This document shows, piece after piece, positions 1 through 9,419 of a stretch of DNA of 64,000 bases (position 1 is the stretch's first letter; each line of letters starts with the position of its first letter). This DNA comes from Isoperla grammatica (Eukaryota; Arthropoda; Insecta; Plecoptera; Perlodidae). The stretch covers positions 9,170,736-9,234,735 of the forward strand of contig OX246743.1 of NCBI GenBank assembly GCA_945910005.1, given 5' to 3'. Under the pieces are notes generated by a model. It was not told the DNA's origin. It was given only the letters and a program-made list of their open reading frames with translations, and ran no database searches. Made by a program: the position numbers and the translations under genes.

Positions 1-469
1 TGTTGTTTGATTTCAATACTTTAATTATGGATGTGCGTTTTGTTCATTCCTTCTTCATTCGAGACTGAATTTTAACATAAGATTTTCTTTCAACTATAAA
101 GGTATCTTTCTTTATCTAATATTCCAATATTCATCGAATAAAATTTGCATGGGACGTATTGAAAATAGAAATAATTCGTGTAGAAAATGTTGTTTACTTC
201 ATGTATTTCGTATTGTAAACAATTGCTGGAATAACACACATGCGAATGCTGTGACATAACTTGTATATAAATATATATTGACCCCGTTTCCAGCATTAAT
301 TACTGGGTACATTATGGAGTACATGCGAAGTACTCCATATCTTGGGCTAATGTCTTCGTTGCCGGCTAGCCAGGCCTGACACAACGACCTCCTTAACCTT
401 TTCCTCGATCACTTCTTCCGTTACCAGAATAACTTTATAAATATGGAAATTCTGAACGTAATAAAAGCG
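1..469. other. AT-rich sequence, no gene seen
   Basis: No open frame here has splice signals or a recognisable protein family. The sequence is AT-rich and without obvious repeat structure. Confidence 0.5.
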
Positions 470-732
470 TTGAGTGAGTAATATAGGGTGAAGGCCCCAC
501 ACCATAAGAAGTTTGTCTACCTCCTTTCACTGCCCAAAATACTTTAGTCGGGTAGTAGAAGTTCTTCAAGCGACGCGATGACGGAGCCTGATTGGCCGGC
601 TTCTTCACCAAAGATGTACAAAGACACCCAAAAACTAAGTATGTTGAGTAACTAAGTATGTTGGGCAGCAAAAGGCGGTAGACAAACTCCCGATTGCGTG
701 GAGACCCTACACTAGGTATATTACTCACTCAA
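470..732. mobile_element. Small inverted-repeat element (MITE-like)
   Basis: The ends are a perfect 16-bp inverted pair, TTGAGTGAGTAATATA at 470-485 and its complement at 717-732. The inverted similarity continues inward for about 75 bp with mismatches, including AGTTTGTCTACC against GGTAGACAAACT. The roughly 110-bp centre has no coding potential. I see no convincing target-site duplication, so the superfamily is open. A non-autonomous DNA transposon or foldback element is the simplest reading. Confidence 0.7.
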
Positions 733-1808
733 TGATAAAACAGATGTAAATTCTTAAACCTTATTGATAACATTAACAGATTAATGTCGATTGCTTAAGG
801 CTAGGGTAACAATTACATAACATATTCCATTCAAAAGTGAAATTGAAATTTATTTAGTTTAATGGCGCGTCATCTATGTTTGGTAATTTGAAATGTTACA
901 CCACCGAAATGTTTTGTAATTATTATAATTGAATCTATTAACTTTGCAGAAAGAGGATCTAAATGAGCCGAAGCAATGGCTAAGCTCGGTTACTAATTAA
1001 AATATTATAATATTGTGGCTAAACCGAAGTGTTTGGACATAATTAAGGAAGCTCTTAGCTTGTTAGTGTTGGTACAAAAACAATTTATTTCTAGATATCG
1101 CTAAATTGTCTGAAATTGTTTTCTTAAGTATTTATTGATTATATTTTGAAAAGTATTGATTCACTTGCCCCCTTGTCGATAGATAGGACACTTGCAATAT
1201 ATTCTTATAATTATCCCCTTATTTAGCAGATGAATTTTACCTTATTTTTTCAACATTATTCTTTTGAAATGTTATACGAAGATAAAATGTTTCCTAACAA
1301 GAGTAAATGTGAGGCAGGGTCTCATTAAGTTTGGAACCTACCCCACTATAAACTATTATCAAAAAGAGCGGGAAAAGCATCTCTTGAGTTTGCATGAAAT
1401 ATTGACAATAAGCTTAAGAAAATCCAGCATTGTTCAGTTTCTATGGTGGTTTCATTGTTAAAATATTTCGTTTTACAGAATAAATTTCGTTTTTTAGCCA
1501 AATGAATGTAAAATATCAGTTTTATTTACTGAATTTTAAAAATTGAAGTTGTTTTACTTACCTATAGCGACTGAACTTCGTATAAGCCAAAAACACTCTT
1601 TACAAAACAAATTATGCGTGAGCAAATAATATACAGCAGTTCAAAATAAAAGTATGCGTAATCGTTTACAAGTGCAACACACACCTTCGAGTCAACGTTT
1701 ACACTAAATTATATTGAATTGCCGAGCAACGAATTCGACAAAGAGTAAAGGCAACAATTTCAAAGTTTGCAACAGAATGGGTCAAGCTAGTAAATCATTG
1801 GTCAAGAT

Positions 1809-1870
1809 TAACGCATTCTATCGAGGACTTTAGGCATCGCAGTGCCCGAAGTCAACGATAGAGTGCGTTA
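1809..1870. repeat. Imperfect inverted repeat
   Basis: TAACGCATTCTATCG (1809-1823) pairs with CGATAGAGTGCGTTA (1856-1870), 14 of 15 positions, around a 32-base loop. It directly precedes the dispersed 60-base motif at 1871. Confidence 0.6.
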
Positions 1871-1930
1871 GTCAAAGTCAACTTGATCTCCTCCTAGCGG
1901 AGGCTCGTCGAACTCCCAAGTTAGTTTAGT
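1871..1930. repeat. Dispersed 60-base motif, copy 1
   Basis: It begins GTCAAAGTCAACTTGATCTC and ends AGTTTAG. The same motif recurs at 63171-63240 in the same orientation, about 61 kb away. Both copies carry ACTTGATCTCC followed by a TCGWCGA-type centre. Function unknown. Confidence 0.5.
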
Positions 1931-1936
1931 TGCTCA

Positions 1937-1984
1937 GAGCCGATAAAGAGGTTTCCCCTAAGGGAGAATTTTTTTATCGACTCT
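1937..1984. repeat. Hairpin with gagtcgat/atcgactc arms, copy 1
   Basis: The arms GAGCCGATAA and TTATCGACTC enclose an inner stem CCCTAAGGG. A related hairpin with the same outer arms lies at 2394-2428, so this is a small dispersed stem-loop family. Confidence 0.5.
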
Positions 1985-2393
1985 AGTTCATTCGAATGAT
2001 CATCTCGGCCGTGTAAAGACGTTTAAAAATAATAAGTGGGCAGTTGTTTACTTTATAAAAGACGACACGAACCACAAGAACTTTATTTCTGTCTGGTATT
2101 CATACGAATTTCTCGTAATTATTAATATTAACCTTAAGAAATTCTTCAACATCGGACTTTTTCTTTCATTGACATGGCTCAAACTTTCCAATCAGCCAGT
2201 GTCCATCGCCGTCTCTGATAGAGATTTGAGCCTCACAGCAATGGTTATGTTGGCTGTGAATATTGATTACTGGTTGCATATCCTTTAAAAGTGAGCTACG
2301 AGGTGAGTAAACATCAGGTCACACGATCGCAGAAATGCAAGGTTCGTGTAGAGTCCACTGTTATTATTAGACCACTCATACCAGAGTCGATAA

Positions 2394-2428
2394 TGAAGTT
2401 TCCTCTTCAGACCTTCTATATCGACTCT
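2394..2428. repeat. Hairpin with gagtcgat/atcgactc arms, copy 2
   Basis: GAGTCGATA at the left pairs with TATCGACTC at the right. The arms and the following GAAGTTTCC resemble the hairpin at 1937-1984. Confidence 0.5.
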
Positions 2429-3640
2429 GCCACTTACGCAAACCTGATCTAAGCTGCTCGATCAGTAGCTCTTTTTTGCTCTCTTTCGGAGAGAAGAGCG
2501 AGAGAAGAGTAGGCCTACTGATCAAGTTAATCAGGTCTGTATAGTGAAACGTATAAATTACTTACTTTAGCATATAAGTTGATCTAACACCCTCTACAAC
2601 ACAGGTTACTTGCGAGCGCAGCTTTTCGTTACTTAATTTCAAAAAAACGATTAAGAAAAAGGACTTACGCAAAAACAATTTTAAGCATTTATTTTTAAGT
2701 TTTGATAAAATTACCAACATCAGAGCTGATTAAACAAACTTTAAAAAAAAAAAAACTTCGGTTGTAGCGCCACCATCAAGGTGCGAGCGTGACTCCAACG
2801 TTCAGTAGCCTAGTTTCAACGGAGGAACTTCTGAAAATGAAACAAAACAAAACATTTAAACAACGTTATGGCAAATAATGCAACGTAAAATATCTCGTAG
2901 CGATGATCATCTTCTGTCGGAAAATACGAGATCAAAAATATCTAAACGCGAAGACTCTAAATGTGAATTTATTTTATTTTTTTATTTATTGAACAACGGC
3001 GAATCGAACAATTTGTTCGCAACGATGTGTGCACGTATGACGCATGGTTGTGTGTTGTCCGGCTTGGCATTAGGCCTACTGTGAACATCAAAGTTAATAT
3101 CAAAAAGTTAAGGTAAAGCCTATTTTTTCCTGCTTAGGCCTGAATCAACTTTTGAATTTTTCAAGAATTCTACGATCTCCAAAGTAGGCCTAATTCTTTT
3201 AAAATAATTCTACGTTGTGTGTTTGTAAGGTAGGATAAAACACGAGTTAGTTCAACCACCGGAATGTATTTCAAGGGAATGACAAACATTCAACATCTAA
3301 ACAATTATTGGAAAATTTGAACATGCTATATTATTTCTAAATATACTCGTATGACTAAATGTCGTCAAAAACCATTCTTAAATGAGTAGGCCTACTTGAT
3401 ATAACCCGTATCATCGGTCATTTGGATAATACAATACATAGGCCTACTCCATCCTAACCATCTTAACCTCGATTCATTTCATGTATTGATTACACAAAGA
3501 ATATAATAAACCAATTCAAGAAAGCATAAATTACACATACTGTGGGATATAGAATAGTTAATTGTATATACTACTAGCGAGTACCCGGCATGCGTTGCAA
3601 TGCCACTGAAAAAAAGAAAGTGCGAAGTGGAAGTTGAAGT

Positions 3641-4436
3641 GAGTCTTGCTTCCCGTTGCTCGTCTATTTCACACGATCTGGCTTGAGCATTGTGAGCTCG
3701 GACACTTTCGAGTCTTGCTTCCCGTTGCTCGTCTGTTTCTCACGATCTGGCTTGAGCATTGTGAACTCGGACGGTTTCGAGTCTTGCTTCCCGTTGCTCG
3801 TCTGTTACACACGATCTGGCTTGAGCATTGTGAGCTCGGACACTTTCGAGTCTTGCTTCCCGTTGCTCGTCTGTTTCTCACGATCTGGCTTGAGCATTGT
3901 GAACTCGGACGGTTTCGTGTCTTGCTTCCCGTTGCTCGTCTATTTCACACGATCTGGCTTGAGCATTGTGAACTCGGACGGTTTCGAGTCTTGCTTCCCG
4001 TTGCTCGTCTGTTTCACACGATCTGGCTTGAGCATTGTGAACTTCGACGGTTTCGAGTCTTGCTTCCCGTTGCTCGTCTGTTACACACGATCTGGCTTGA
4101 GCATTGTGAGCTCGGACACTTTCGAGTCTTGCTTCCCGTTGCTCGTCTGTTTCTCACGATCTGGCTTGAGCATTGTGAACTCGGACGGTTTCGTGTCTTG
4201 CTTCCCGTTGCTCGTCTATTTCACACGATCTGGCTTGAGCATTGTGAACTCGGACGGTTTCGAGTCTTGCTTCCCGTTGCTCGTCTGTTTCACACGATCT
4301 GGCTTGAGCATTGTGAACTTCGACGGTTTCGAGTCTTGCTTCCCGTTGCTCGTCTGTTTCACACGATCTGGCTTGAGCATTGTGAACTCGGACAGTTTCG
4401 AGTCTTGCTTCCCGTTGCTCGTCTGTTTCTGATGCT
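3641..4436. repeat. 69-bp tandem repeat (about 11.5 units)
   Basis: Unit starts fall at 3641, 3710, 3779 and every 69 bases to 4400. Each unit contains CTTGCTTCCCGTTGCTCGTC and GATCTGGCTTGAGCATTGTG. The four-unit block 3779-4054 recurs as 4055-4330 with the same diagnostic variants in the same order (TTACAC, TTTCTCAC, TATTTCAC, CTTCGACGG), giving a 276-bp higher-order repeat. Because 69 is a multiple of three, frames stay open on both strands. Confidence 0.95.
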
Positions 4437-4501
4437 CGTGATGCTCTTTTCTTTCTTGCTTGAGATGTAGATCGACCGATATTGCTTCGTTTGGGTGGCA
4501 T
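3641..4501 (-). pseudogene. STPR (23-residue repeat) protein, N-terminal part, broken
   Basis: Reading the minus strand from an ATG at 4499-4501 gives a basic N-terminus beginning MPPKRSNIGRSTSQARKK. It then enters a 23-residue repeat with the core ETDEQREARLETVRVHNAQA. This matches the STPR (score and three peptide repeat) family, a DNA-binding repeat first described in silkworm FMBP-1 and also seen at the N-terminus of many Helitron proteins. The first open segment is 115 residues and stops at 4154-4156, where the TGT cysteine codon of the repeat has become TGA. The same TGA recurs in the units starting at 3848 and 3710. No DNA-processing domain follows, so this is a fragment or pseudogene, probably from a transposon. 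The long plus-strand frame over the array is a by-product of the 69-base period. Confidence 0.65.
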
Positions 4502-4840
4502 AATTAAATTAACAGCGAATTAAGTTTATTACATTAAACGCAAAAAAATGGTCAGTCACGTGAACTCCTCATTGGATAAACTATGGATTCGAATGTGACC
4601 AACCCAGGTACCAAACGTAACTAAGTAAACATCTATAGTTCACAACGAACACACGCGAACTGTGTCACAACTATTTGACACCGACTCTACCGGTGTTTAT
4701 GTGCCTGTGTGGCTAGTAGGTATAGTACACGATGAGTCATCTCAACAATTTTAGTCTCGGTTCTACCAGATTGCGCGACTCTTGGTGTGTCACTTGGTGA
4801 ACTGTCGCTAAACTATGATGTACACGCTTTTGTTATTACA

Positions 4841-4920
4841 TTCAGAAACATCCACGGGCATGCGCACAACAATTCATCAAAGTTTGTTGAGTTGTGCGTA
4901 CGCCCGCGAATGTTTCTGAA
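4841..4920. repeat. 80-bp imperfect palindrome
   Basis: TTCAGAAACATCCACGGGC at the left pairs with GCCCGCGAATGTTTCTGAA at the right. The inverted similarity continues through GCGCACAAC and GTTGTGCG to a short central loop. Confidence 0.8.
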
Positions 4921-5006
4921 TTAGGCGGCCGGGGTAAGGGCCGGGTGGTTTTTAAATAACGATAACTCTAGATTTGTAGTGAGTGGTTCCATTTTCTGTT
5001 TTTGAA

Positions 5007-5023
5007 CCCCCCCCCCCCCCCCC
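5007..5023. repeat. Poly-C run of 17
   Basis: Seventeen consecutive C. It is one of many long G/C homopolymers in the window. Confidence 0.9.
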
Positions 5024-5050
5024 AACTGCTACGGCCGCGCCTTCGACCTC

Positions 5051-5740
5051 GTGAAGGAGTTACAACAAAATGCATAGCATAGAAACCTTCCCCGTGAAAA
5101 AAAAAATATATGTGCCAAGTTGCATGGTGATATGTCTAACGATGTCGAACTCAATTCATTGGTGAGCCCTCTTTGCAGGCACCGATCACCACGTGAAGGA
5201 GTTACAACAAAATGGATAGCATAGAAACCTTCCCCGTAAAATAATACAAATACTTGTACCAACTTTCATGGTGATATGTCCAACGGTGTCGAAGTCAATT
5301 CATTGGTGAGCCCTCTTTGCAGGCACCGATCACCACGTGGGGAAGTTACAGCAAAATGGATATCATAGAAACCATCCCCGTGAAAAAATACATATAAGTG
5401 CAAAGTTTCATGGTGATATGTACCAACGGTGTCGAAGTCAATTCATTGGTGAGCCCTCTTTGCAGGCACCGATCACCACGTGGGGAAGTTACAGCAAAAT
5501 GGATAGCATAGAAACCTTCCCCGTGAAAAAATACATATAAGTGCAAAGTTTCATAGTGATATGTACCAACGGTGTCGAAGTCAATTCATTGGTGAGCCCT
5601 CTTTGCAGGCACCGATCACCACGTGCAAAACCAAAATGGATAGCATAGAAACCTTCCATGTGAAAAAATACATATATGTGCCAAGTTTCATGGAGATCGG
5701 ATGAATGGTTTAGTAATGTATAAAGGACATACATACATAC
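5051..5740. repeat. 143-bp tandem repeat, five units
   Basis: Units start at 5051, 5193, 5337, 5480 and 5623 (spacing 142-144). Each contains GCATAGAAACC, a CCGTGAAAAAATA stretch, GTTTCATGGTGATATG and TTCATTGGTGAGCCCTCTTT. The last unit runs into an (ACAT)n tract at about 5729-5751 and an AT-rich tail. It looks like tandem amplification of the 3' region of the surrounding element. The short minus-strand frames here are by-products. Confidence 0.9.
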
Positions 5741-5957
5741 ATACATACATCTTTCTTTTATATATATATATATAGATAGCTTTCTCTCATTATGAGTACG
5801 GTAGAGTTTATCTGATGATATTTCTAAATAGTGTTTTTATGGACGTTACATAAAGCAAATACTGTATCACAGAAACCGCCAAGTATATTTTACATAAAGG
5901 AAATGAGTAACATGCAATATTAATTTAATAATAAGAGAGAAGGTTGAAGTAACTCAC

Positions 5958-6043
5958 CTTCCAAACAATCAAGCCAATCGAAGCGATACAAAAGAGCCCC
6001 AAGCCCACCATATCCCCCTTAGCCTCCCTCTCAGCCATCGCAT
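5958..6043 (-). CDS. Candidate internal exon encoding a membrane-spanning segment
   Basis: On the minus strand a strong acceptor (pyrimidine-rich CTCTTTTTATTCCCTTCCAG) precedes an 86-bp block that ends at a good donor (AAG followed by GTGAGT at 5952-5957). Only one frame is open across it, encoding DAMAEREAKGDMVG followed by LGLFCIASIGLIVWK. The charged stretch before a roughly 17-residue hydrophobic segment and terminal lysine resembles a single-pass membrane anchor. The exon would enter with two bases completing a codon and leave in phase 0. I do not recognise the family and see no flanking exons, which would lie outside the recognisable sequence or be very short. It is a good host-gene candidate because both splice sites and the frame agree. 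The frame evidence is limited, since 86 bp can be open by chance. Confidence 0.5.
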
Positions 6044-6879
6044 CTGGAAGGGAATAAAAAGAGAACATGTAGAAGTAAGTAAGTAAGTTAGTAATTTATT
6101 TGCATTTTTACAGGTTACATTACACTTGGATACTAAATTACAGAATATTGTCTTAATATAATATTTTTTAACAGTAATTACAAGTATGTAAGTAAATGTA
6201 AACCATTGTTATGTTGCAAACATAAGCAAATGCTTGAGCGCTGTACAACATAACATGCACTTAATCTAGACTAAAAACTATACTTATTTTCTAATCGATA
6301 TCTATACGAAAAGATGTAAACATGAACTTTATATGAACTGAACCAGCCTGTACGGTAGCCTTTCTTTTAATATCTTTAGCATATTATATTATAATGTAAA
6401 GTTAGTACACAATTATTACTATAATTGATATTTGTTTGTATTGTTGGCGATGTTTTATTTATTTTTATGTTTTGGACATAGAACATCAGTATAACAATGG
6501 CGATGACATTGAACTCAAAGCAGCTAGGCCTAGGCGTCGCTTATGTTGGGCATATGTCCCAAATATCAATTAGGCAGTGAATTTCATCAACTGTGTAGTT
6601 TCGTCTTCCTTTTTTTGCCTCACTCGCCATATCTTTGCAACTGGACATCTTTCACAGTGCTAGGCTCGATTTCAGCGCAAATGACATAACCTCAAATTCT
6701 AGGTTTTCCTCCATTTTTAACTCGAAATACAACAATCGATTGTGAAAATTAAACAGCTCCTCACTTCAAGTGAGGTCTCGGGATCACTTAAAGTGAGGGG
6801 GACAAGTTGCTTTTGGAGCTGCTACACCTAGCTTTAAAGTGACTCTCACTTTAAAGGTCGCTTTAAAGTGCTAGTCTAG
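6044..6879. other. Non-coding stretch, possible intron of the 5958-6043 gene
   Basis: No coding feature. It contains GTAAGTAAGTAAGTTAG-like simple sequence near 6075-6095, AT-rich DNA and a cluster of CACTT/AAGTG palindromes at 6762-6871 listed separately. Confidence 0.4.
6762..6871. promoter_or_regulatory. Cluster of CACTT-N-AAGTG palindromes
   Basis: Perfect 11-bp palindromes CACTTCAAGTG (6762-6772) and CACTTAAAGTG (6785-6795) are followed by CTTTAAAGTG, CACTTTAAAG and CTTTAAAGTG between 6832 and 6870. CACTT(N)A half-sites resemble NK2-class homeodomain sites. A regulatory role is only a guess, and the cluster could equally be the end of a palindromic mobile element. Confidence 0.25.
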
Positions 6880-7340
6880 ACAAGGCATAAGTATATTATT
6901 TTTCTCCAAGAATGTTAATCGGGCATTAATGTGTTCAAATAGTTTTGAGAATGACGAGGGCAACACGATCGGGCGATAGTTTTGTACCTCATTATTATTG
7001 CGCGTCTGGTGTACTAGTAAAATCACGCAGTGATTCAGTACTGTTGGGTATTTCGATGAGGCAAATGGCACATTAATTATACTATGTGCTAAAGGATGTG
7101 AAATTAAATTAGCGCACCTTTTGAGGATAGCGCTTGTGACGTCATCTGGAATGTTTGGCTTTAAATTTATCTATGGATCTTTTCACCTCTTGGAGAAGTA
7201 GGGAAGAGAAAGAATTATTATTAGAGTTATTAGAGTAGGCTGGTTGAGGTTGTTGGTGGTGGTTGAGGGATATATAAATGCACTGAAATGGTCGTCTATG
7301 TTGTGAGGGTTGTCAGAATGATCTCCGTTTGTTGTTAATT
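6880..7340 (-). pseudogene. LINE reverse-transcriptase fragment
   Basis: Minus-strand frames read PDDVTSAILKRCANLISHPL, then VPFASSKYPTVLNHC, then NYRPIVLPSSFSKLFEHI. These match the N-terminal part of non-LTR reverse transcriptase (the 'PGPDDV..', 'NYRPISLLP.FSKIFE' and 'R' region of ORF2). Upstream, VKLTTNGDHSDNPHNI followed by HFSAF looks like the linker between endonuclease and RT in LINE ORF2 ('I.NG....D...IA..FN.HFS'). Frameshifts lie near 7160-7180 and an in-frame stop ends the upstream frame at 7183-7185. The catalytic YADD region is absent. This is a decayed fragment. Its 5' side continues directly into the 69-bp satellite. Confidence 0.75.
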
Positions 7341-7344
7341 TAAC

Positions 7345-7629
7345 TCCCTCCAGGCCGACAGTTTGTGTCACGGCTGTAGCCGTGGGCTGGGAGGGGCTGT
7401 CTTCTTTGGCTTCTCCCTCGAGGCCGACAGTTTGTGTCACGGCTGTAGCCGTGGGCTGGGAGGGGCTGTCTTCTTTGGCTTCTCCCTCCAGGCCGACAGT
7501 TTGTGTCACGGCTGTAGCCGTGGGCTGGGAGGGGCTGTCTTCTTTGGCTTCTCCCTCCTGGCCGACAGTTTGTGTCACGGCTGAAGCCGTGGGCTGGGAG
7601 GGGCTGTCTTCTTTGGGTTCTCCCTCCAG
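7345..7629. repeat. 69-bp satellite, short left block (4 units)
   Basis: Four units of GGCCGACAGTTTGTGTCACG ... CTTCTCCCTCCA, the same family as the 9420-12172 array. The block ends exactly at the start of the Harbinger-like element at 7630. It and the main array were evidently one array before the insertions. Confidence 0.95.
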
Positions 7630-8414
7630 GGAGGCAAGTTTTTAAACACACGTTTGCAGTCACTTCCTAAAAAAAGGTGGCTTGGCGGGTCACGTGACGA
7701 TCAAAACGACGTTTTGCGCAAAATGCAAGTTTTTAAACCACAACGCCAACAAATTCACGTCTCGAAACGTGACGTTCCCTCCCGCCGTCGAAATACTCGT
7801 GGTTTGATAATTTTTCACGTTTTAAATCACTGCCCCCATGATTCAATTGTAGTCGATGGCAGTTATTGTTTCTTTTCAGACAGCCGTGGTGACCACAACA
7901 ACAACAAACAATTGAATACGTAGTTCCGCGATGAGATCGAAAATGCCGCAGATGAAGGAGACATTAATGATTTAGACAATAATGATTAAGATTGGTTTAA
8001 GGAGCGCGTAGACTCTTTTCAACTTTCGGATGCCAAATTTATTAATAATAACATGCTCTAGCTAGAGGTAGGCCTAGGCCCTTACGAAATCTTGGCCTAG
8101 ACCTTACCTTTTGACACTTGTGAGAATAACAAAAGTTTGACAACTGACAGCTGGTAAATAGTTTGTTTAATTGTCGTTGCTAGCGCTAGGCGTTCGAAGC
8201 TCGTTTCTGATTGGTCACAGAACGTTTACAATCACAAAGTCTGAACACCACGGAACAATAGCAACGGGAATAAACAGCAATACACATTTAGATCACAACG
8301 TACGTTTTGGTTTTAAAAACTTGCATATTTTCCAAGCCACCAAAAACGAGTGGGATGGATTCACGTTTTGACGTTACGTTGTGACTGCAAACGTGTGTTT
8401 AAAAACTTGCCTCC
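7630..8414. mobile_element. Harbinger-like element, copy 1
   Basis: The 785-bp element has termini GGAGGCAAG...CTTGCCTCC. The inverted similarity extends over about 35 bp almost perfectly (GGCAAGTTTTTAAACACACG) and more loosely to about 120 bp. It sits in the 69-bp satellite with CAG on both sides (7627-7629 and 8415-8417), as expected for a 3-bp target duplication. Harbinger elements use TWA or CWG targets, so CAG fits. At about 7930-8060 the plus strand keeps a decayed exon-like segment (IENAADEGD, then KERVDSFQLSDAKFINN), possibly the transposase N-terminus, broken by an in-frame stop and followed by a GTAGGC donor-like site. Confidence 0.65.
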
Positions 8415-8417
8415 CAG

Positions 8418-9419
8418 GGAGGCAAGTTTTTAAACACACGTTTGCAATCACTTCCCAAAAAAAGGTGGCTTGGCGGGTCACGTGACGATCAAAACGTACG
8501 TTTTGCGCAGAATGCAAGTTTTTAAACCACAACGTCAACGAATTCACGTCTCGAAACGTGACGTTCCCTCCCGCCATCGAAATACTCGTGGTTTGATCTT
8601 TTTTCACGTTTTAAACCACTGCCCCCATGATTCAATTGTACTCGATGCCGTTAATGTTTGTTTTCAGACAGCCGTGGTGACCGCAACAACAACAACAATA
8701 ATAAACAATTGAATACGTAGCGCCGCGATTTTGAAGTATCTTCAAACGTTTCTAGCTGCACGATGGACGATCTACTTAATTTAGAGTTGATTGAAAATGC
8801 CGCAGATGAAGGAGACAATAATGATTTAGACAATAATGAGATTGGTTGAAGGAGCGCGTAGACTCTTTTCCACTTTCGAATGCAAAATGTATAAATAAAA
8901 ACATGCTCTAGAGGTAGGCCTAGGCCACGGCCTAGGCCCTTACTCACGAAATTTAAAGCATTTGGTGTTTTTATCTAGGCCTAGACCTTGCCTTTTGACA
9001 ATTCACACAATATGCTCTAGAGGTAGGCCTAGGCCACGTTCTAGGCCCTTACTTACGAAATCCAAAGCATTTGTTGTTTTTATCTAGGCCTAGACCAGGC
9101 CTAGACCTTACCTTTTGACACTTGTGAGAATAACAAAAGTTTGACAATCGACAGCTGGTAATTAGTTTGTCTAGTTGTCGTTGCTAGCGCTAGGCGTAAT
9201 GAAGCTCGTTTCTGATTGGTCAAAGAACGTTTACAATCACAAAGTATGAACACCATGGAACAATCGCAACGGGAATAAACAGCAATACACATCTAGATCA
9301 CAACGTGCGTTTTGGTTTTAAAAACTTGCATATTTTCCAAGCCACCTAAAACGAGTGGGATGGATTCACGTTTTGACGTTACGTTGTGACTGCAAACGTG
9401 TGTTTAAAAACTTGCCTCC
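8418..9419. mobile_element. Harbinger-like element, copy 2
   Basis: Same family and orientation as 7630-8414, separated from it only by CAG (8415-8417) and followed by CAG (9420-9422). The 1002-bp length reflects a tandem duplication of about 110 bp (near 8905-9120, starting GCTCTAGAGGTAGGCCTAGG). It also retains about 60 bp lost from copy 1, including an ATG at 8763 that opens MDDLLNLELIENAADEGD before a stop at 8847-8849. No transposase catalytic core is present, so it is non-autonomous. Adjacent copies sharing one CAG suggest insertion next to a previous copy or unequal exchange between copies. Confidence 0.65.

Larger units (their letters stand above)
733..3568. other. Intergenic AT-rich stretch with small hairpins
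   Basis: No supported gene. It holds several hairpins listed separately (1809-1870, 1937-1984, 2394-2428), a poly-A run near 2742-2754 and scattered TAGGCCTA words. Short open frames at 1264-1461 and 2878-3084 show no family resemblance and no good splice context. Confidence 0.5.
3569..5778. mobile_element. 2.2-kb composite element, possibly Helitron-related
   Basis: The left edge reads ACTAGCGAGTACCCGGCATG. The right edge is an (ACAT)n tract followed by TTATATATATATAGATAG. I recall this head-and-tail pairing (a CTAG...ACCCGGC head, a tail of 'gtttcatggagatcgg', simple repeats and 'atatatagat') from dispersed elements in invertebrate genomes. Between the edges lie the minus-strand 69-bp STPR array, a hairpin (4841-4920), a 17-base C run (5007-5023) and five 143-bp repeats. 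STPR-like N-termini are common on Helitron proteins, but no Rep or helicase domain is present here. The boundaries and class are inferences. Confidence 0.4.

Noticed and set aside
3646..4470. 274-residue plus-strand open frame across the 69-bp STPR array
   Set aside because: The 69-base period keeps frames open on both strands. The minus strand, not this one, carries the recognisable STPR repeat and a plausible start.
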